A DNA stretch of 44,017 bases from Actinomycetes bacterium (GTDB lineage: Bacteria; Actinomycetota; Acidimicrobiia; Acidimicrobiales; GCA-2861595), in the NCBI GenBank assembly GCA_023264975.1, contig JAHFUS010000031.1:1-44017 (forward strand), read 5' to 3'. A program made the translations under genes and the position numbers. The notes under the pieces are model-generated. The model was given only the letters and a program-made list of their open reading frames with translations. It had not been told where the DNA came from and ran no database searches. Shown here in pieces: positions 41,727 to 44,017 of this stretch (positions are counted from its first letter, which is position 1; every line of letters starts with the position of its first letter).

Positions 41727-42179
41727 GTGAGCTTGATCGCCGATGTGAGCGCCGCCGAGGCTGCAATACAGGACTTGATCGACCTCGACGTGGCCATGCA
41801 CGACCCTTCGGTGAGCCCACAGCTCCGGCGCCGGTTGACGCTGATGCGTCAACGCCGCGAGCAGGAGGTGCCCGGGGTGCGGGTGTCGGTCGCCGCCAAG
41901 ATGTTGGGGCTGTCGGAACGGACGACGCGGGACTGGTTGGCGCATGGCCCGCTTGACGCGGTGCCTGGCGCGAAGCCGGCACGGGTGTCGACGGCGTCGC
42001 TGGCCGAGGTGCTGCCTGCGGTCGCGAAGCTCCGGGAGCTCGGCCAGGACCGCGAGCTGCTCCGTGCGCTCATCGACCGTCTCGAGGACGATCGGATCCG
42101 TCACCATCCGCGCGTTCGCAAGTCGATCGAGCAGATGCGCCGGGGCGAGTACGAGCCCTTCACGAGCGCGGATCTCTGA
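41727..42179 (+). CDS. Helix-turn-helix protein, possible antitoxin
   Basis: 150 residues. N-terminal helices (AAEAAIQDLIDLDVAMHD, PQLRRRLTLMRQRREQE) precede an excisionase/MerR-like helix-turn-helix (RVSVAAKMLGLSERTTRDWLAHG) with a short wing (ARVSTASLAEVLPAVAKLRELG), then charged helices. A gene for a RelE/ParE-like protein follows immediately, so it may be the antitoxin of a pair and autoregulate. The GTG start is set by TACCCT six bases upstream; earlier frame is not protein-like. Part of the putative integrated element. Confidence 0.6.
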   Translation: MSLIADVSAAEAAIQDLIDLDVAMHDPSVSPQLRRRLTLMRQRREQEVPGVRVSVAAKMLGLSERTTRDWLAHGPLDAVPGAKPARVSTASLAEVLPAVAKLRELGQDRELLRALIDRLEDDRIRHHPRVRKSIEQMRRGEYEPFTSADL

Positions 42180-42247
42180 CCGAGAGAGGGTTTAGGCTGG
42201 TCTGGACGCCGGTCGGCAAGCAGGCGGCCGGCAAACTCCGCGGACCG

Positions 42248-42616
42248 GTGAAGGTCGCCTTCACCGACGCGACCGAGGCCCTGGAACGCGTCGGATGTGA
42301 CGCCGCCGGCTATCGACTGGCCGGCGACGACCTGGACAAGCTGTGCGTGGTCCATCTGTGGGGTCCCTGGCGAGTGGTCCTTGCCTTCCCGGAGGTCGAC
42401 GTCGCGCTGGTGGTCGACATCGGCGAGCACCTCGACAACGACCGAAGCCGTGACGTCTACACCCGCCTCTACGACGCGTTGGACATCGATCCGCCCGCCG
42501 AGCCGAGGGACAAGCCGCCGTGTTGCGACGAGAGTGGCCCACCCACCGACGACGCGCAGCTTGATGCGGTCGAGCGCGGCTACCGGGCCCTTACTCGTCG
42601 TCGGCGGCGTCGCTGA
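42248..42616 (+). CDS. RelE/ParE-like toxin candidate, start uncertain
   Basis: At least 122 residues. The pattern KVAFTDATEALERVGCDAAGYRLAGDDLDKLCVVHLWGPWRVVLAFPEVDVALVVDIGEHLD resembles a RelE/ParE toxin fold (helix, then three or four strands with WRVVLAF). The first strand would be RLVWTPVGKQAAGKL, encoded upstream of the first normal start (GTG 42248), with no ATG, GTG or TTG in frame. A CTG at 42176 overlaps the antitoxin stop (CTGA) and would include it. The C-terminus is Arg-rich and overlaps the convergent integrase by 26 bases. Confidence 0.5.
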   Translation: MKVAFTDATEALERVGCDAAGYRLAGDDLDKLCVVHLWGPWRVVLAFPEVDVALVVDIGEHLDNDRSRDVYTRLYDALDIDPPAEPRDKPPCCDESGPPTDDAQLDAVERGYRALTRRRRRR

Positions 42617-43793
42617 TCGCCACCGCGGGTGGGAGAACTCCGGCGACGAGGTCGGAGAACACGGTGGCGGCGTCGGCTTGCATTCCTGGGATGATGTGCT
42701 GGTACACGGTGATCGTGAACGCGGGGTTGGCGTGGCCGAGCCGTTCGCTGACGACCTTCACCGGGACGCCGGCCTTGAGAAGGATCGAGGCGTGGGCGTG
42801 CCTGAGATCGTGAAGCCTGATCCGCGGTAGGGGCGAACGGGCGACGAGCCGGTCGAAGGACTGGGAGAAGGCGTCGGGGTTGATCGGGGTCCCGTCGGGG
42901 CGGGCGAATACGAGGTCGTTGTCCTGGTAGCCGGGGCCGACGAGCATCCGTTCCTCGAGCTGACGCTTCCGCCAGGTCCGCAGCATCGCGATGGTGCGCT
43001 CGTCGAGGTCGATTGAACGGCGGCCGGTGTCGGTCTTCACATCGGAGATCGTGAGCTTGTAGGCGACGAGGATCACCGCTTGGCGCACCGACAGGCGGCG
43101 CGCGTCGAGGTCGGCGTCGCCCCACCGCAGGCCGAGCACCTCGCCGCGGCGCATCCCGGTGTGTGAGGCGAGGAACCAGGCGGCGTGATGGCGGTTGTCG
43201 GCGGCGAGGGCGAGGAAGGCACGGAGTTCCTCGAGGGTCCACACCTTGATCTCGGGGCGCTTCGCCGCCGAGCGGGTCTTCGGGGCGTCGGCGACCTCGG
43301 CCACGTTGCGGGTGAGGGTGCCCTTGCGTCGGGCGTCGGAGAGCGCCTTGTGCAGGATCGAGTGGACGATGCGAACGGACTTCGGGCTGAGGCCGCCCTT
43401 CTTGCCGTCGCGGCGTCCTCCGGCGGTGGAGAGCGCGGCGTAGAGCCCGTCGAGGTCCTCGGCGGCGAGCTTTTGAAGCGGGACGCCGCCGATGCGGGGG
43501 ACCACGTGCAGGTCAATGTTACGGCGGTAGGAGTCGAACGTGGACGGGCTGAGCTGGCTTACCTGGCCAGGGAGCCAGCGTCGGGTCAGGTACTCGCCGA
43601 GGGTGAGCCGATCGGGACCGCGGTAGGTGCCGTCGTCCTTTCGTTTGACCAGCTCGTTGACGAGCCGCTCGGCGTCGCGCTTGAGCGGGCCGCCAGGGTG
43701 CCAACGACGGCGTTCCTTCCCGGTGGTCGGGTCGAAGCCCTCGTAGATCACCGCGTAGTACTGGTTGCCCTTCTTGACGACGTAGCCGCGCAC
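42591..43793 (-). CDS. Tyrosine recombinase / phage-type integrase
   Basis: 400 residues, a typical actinophage/ICE integrase. An N-terminal arm-binding region (YYAVIYEGFDPTTGKERRRWHPGG), a SAM-like core-binding domain (LGEYLTRRWLPGQVSQLSPSTFDSYRRNIDLHVVPRIG) and the catalytic domain with R215 (TGMRRGEVL), K253 (VKTDTG), H328 and R331 (HDLRH), H354 (LGHAN) and Y364 (VYQH) are all present. It should integrate DNA at an att site, likely the tRNA-fMet gene on its 3' side. GTG start with GGGAGG seven bases upstream. Confidence 0.94.
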   Translation of the reverse strand: MRGYVVKKGNQYYAVIYEGFDPTTGKERRRWHPGGPLKRDAERLVNELVKRKDDGTYRGPDRLTLGEYLTRRWLPGQVSQLSPSTFDSYRRNIDLHVVPRIGGVPLQKLAAEDLDGLYAALSTAGGRRDGKKGGLSPKSVRIVHSILHKALSDARRKGTLTRNVAEVADAPKTRSAAKRPEIKVWTLEELRAFLALAADNRHHAAWFLASHTGMRRGEVLGLRWGDADLDARRLSVRQAVILVAYKLTISDVKTDTGRRSIDLDERTIAMLRTWRKRQLEERMLVGPGYQDNDLVFARPDGTPINPDAFSQSFDRLVARSPLPRIRLHDLRHAHASILLKAGVPVKVVSERLGHANPAFTITVYQHIIPGMQADAATVFSDLVAGVLPPAVAISDAADDE

Positions 43794-43813
43794 GGACGTT
43801 CCTCCCTGTCGCT

Positions 43814-44017
43814 CTACCGCTTGGTGGCGCTCCCCCGAGCGCGAGGTGTCCGGTCCGCAATGCCGGCTGGTGCCATCTCGTCAGCAATGCCGGCTGGTGT
43901 CGTCTCGTCCAGCAGTCGCAGCGCCTCGGCCAGCCGTTCGAGCACCTCGCTGGCACCGCCGAGCTCACCGAAGGCCTGGCGCAGCAGCGCCTTGGCCCGC
44001 ATCGCCCCCAGCGGCTC
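43814..44017 (-). CDS. C-terminal end of an ORF truncated by the window edge
   Basis: The frame is open to the end of the window (EPLGAMRAKALLRQAFGELGG...), so the 5' part is missing, although an ATG at 44002 would also make a 62-residue protein. Helical N-terminal part (ASEVLERLAEALRLLDE), then a tail with a nine-residue repeat, PAGIADEMA and PAGIADRTP, and a basic end. No family recognised. It ends 20 bases before the integrase start and is in the same orientation, as small accessory genes of integrating elements often are. Confidence 0.4.
   Translation of the reverse strand, partial: EPLGAMRAKALLRQAFGELGGASEVLERLAEALRLLDETTPAGIADEMAPAGIADRTPRARGSATKR
43857..43910. repeat. 27-base tandem repeat, two copies
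   Basis: GCAATGCCGGCTGGTG starts both units (43857 and 43884); the units differ at few bases. In frame, encoding the duplicated PAGIAD segment of the truncated ORF. Confidence 0.7.

Overview
The window is about 44 kb of very GC-rich, gene-dense bacterial chromosome. Two WhiB-family Fe-S proteins, an F420-type LLM oxidoreductase, a UPF0182 membrane protein, a DUF2342/zincin_2 protein, a BsaP-like biotin synthase partner, a class E-like sortase, DivIVA and MreB together point to Actinobacteriota. Frequent leaderless starts fit this. My best guess is Acidimicrobiia or a relative, inferred from gene content only. No gene-free stretch exceeds 300 bases; the longest, 1638-1880, holds a structured leader and a remnant of sdhB.

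Layout. (1) 60-4348, minus strand: a membrane-anchored glycosidase-like protein with a peptidoglycan-binding domain, then sdhB and sdhA without membrane-anchor subunits beside them. (2) 4552-8089: a MoxR-type AAA ATPase with its VWA partner. (3) 8099-11338: macrodomain hydrolase, WhiB2-like regulator, formiminotransferase, LLM oxidoreductase and a 59-residue TatA. (4) 11407-15170: an envelope-stress module with ECF sigma factor, zinc-binding anti-sigma factor, RseB/MucB-like protein, a second WhiB and a membrane HtrA protease. The sigma gene, whiB and htrA carry matching GGGAAC/CGTT-type promoters. (5) 15248-19113: two small unknown proteins, a histidine-kinase-like protein that lacks its phospho-acceptor His, an MFS transporter and a phosphoesterase. 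(6) 19239-23408: zincin_2 protein, second HtrA-like protease, MoaE, a one-helix miniprotein and MreB. (7) 23551-28771: biotin genes bioB-bsaP converging on a fused bioF-bioD followed upstream by bioA and a HEAT-repeat gene. (8) 28828-36002: sortase, two unknown proteins (one with seven tandem EPAFVA-type hexapeptides), a Lon-like PDZ protease, and a large histidine kinase translationally coupled to a lipoprotein. (9) 36080-41413: a DivIVA protein with a phage MuF-like C-terminus, and UPF0182. (10) 41476-44017: initiator tRNA followed by a toxin-antitoxin-like pair, a tyrosine integrase and a truncated ORF, probably the left end of an integrated element.

Two themes stand out. Many genes are preceded by TAnnnT placed 5-8 bases before the start codon, so leaderless transcription seems common. 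Several proteins also depart from their family rules: the kinase without His, the zincin with Asn in place of the first His of HExxH, the BioF-BioD fusion and the DivIVA-MuF fusion.
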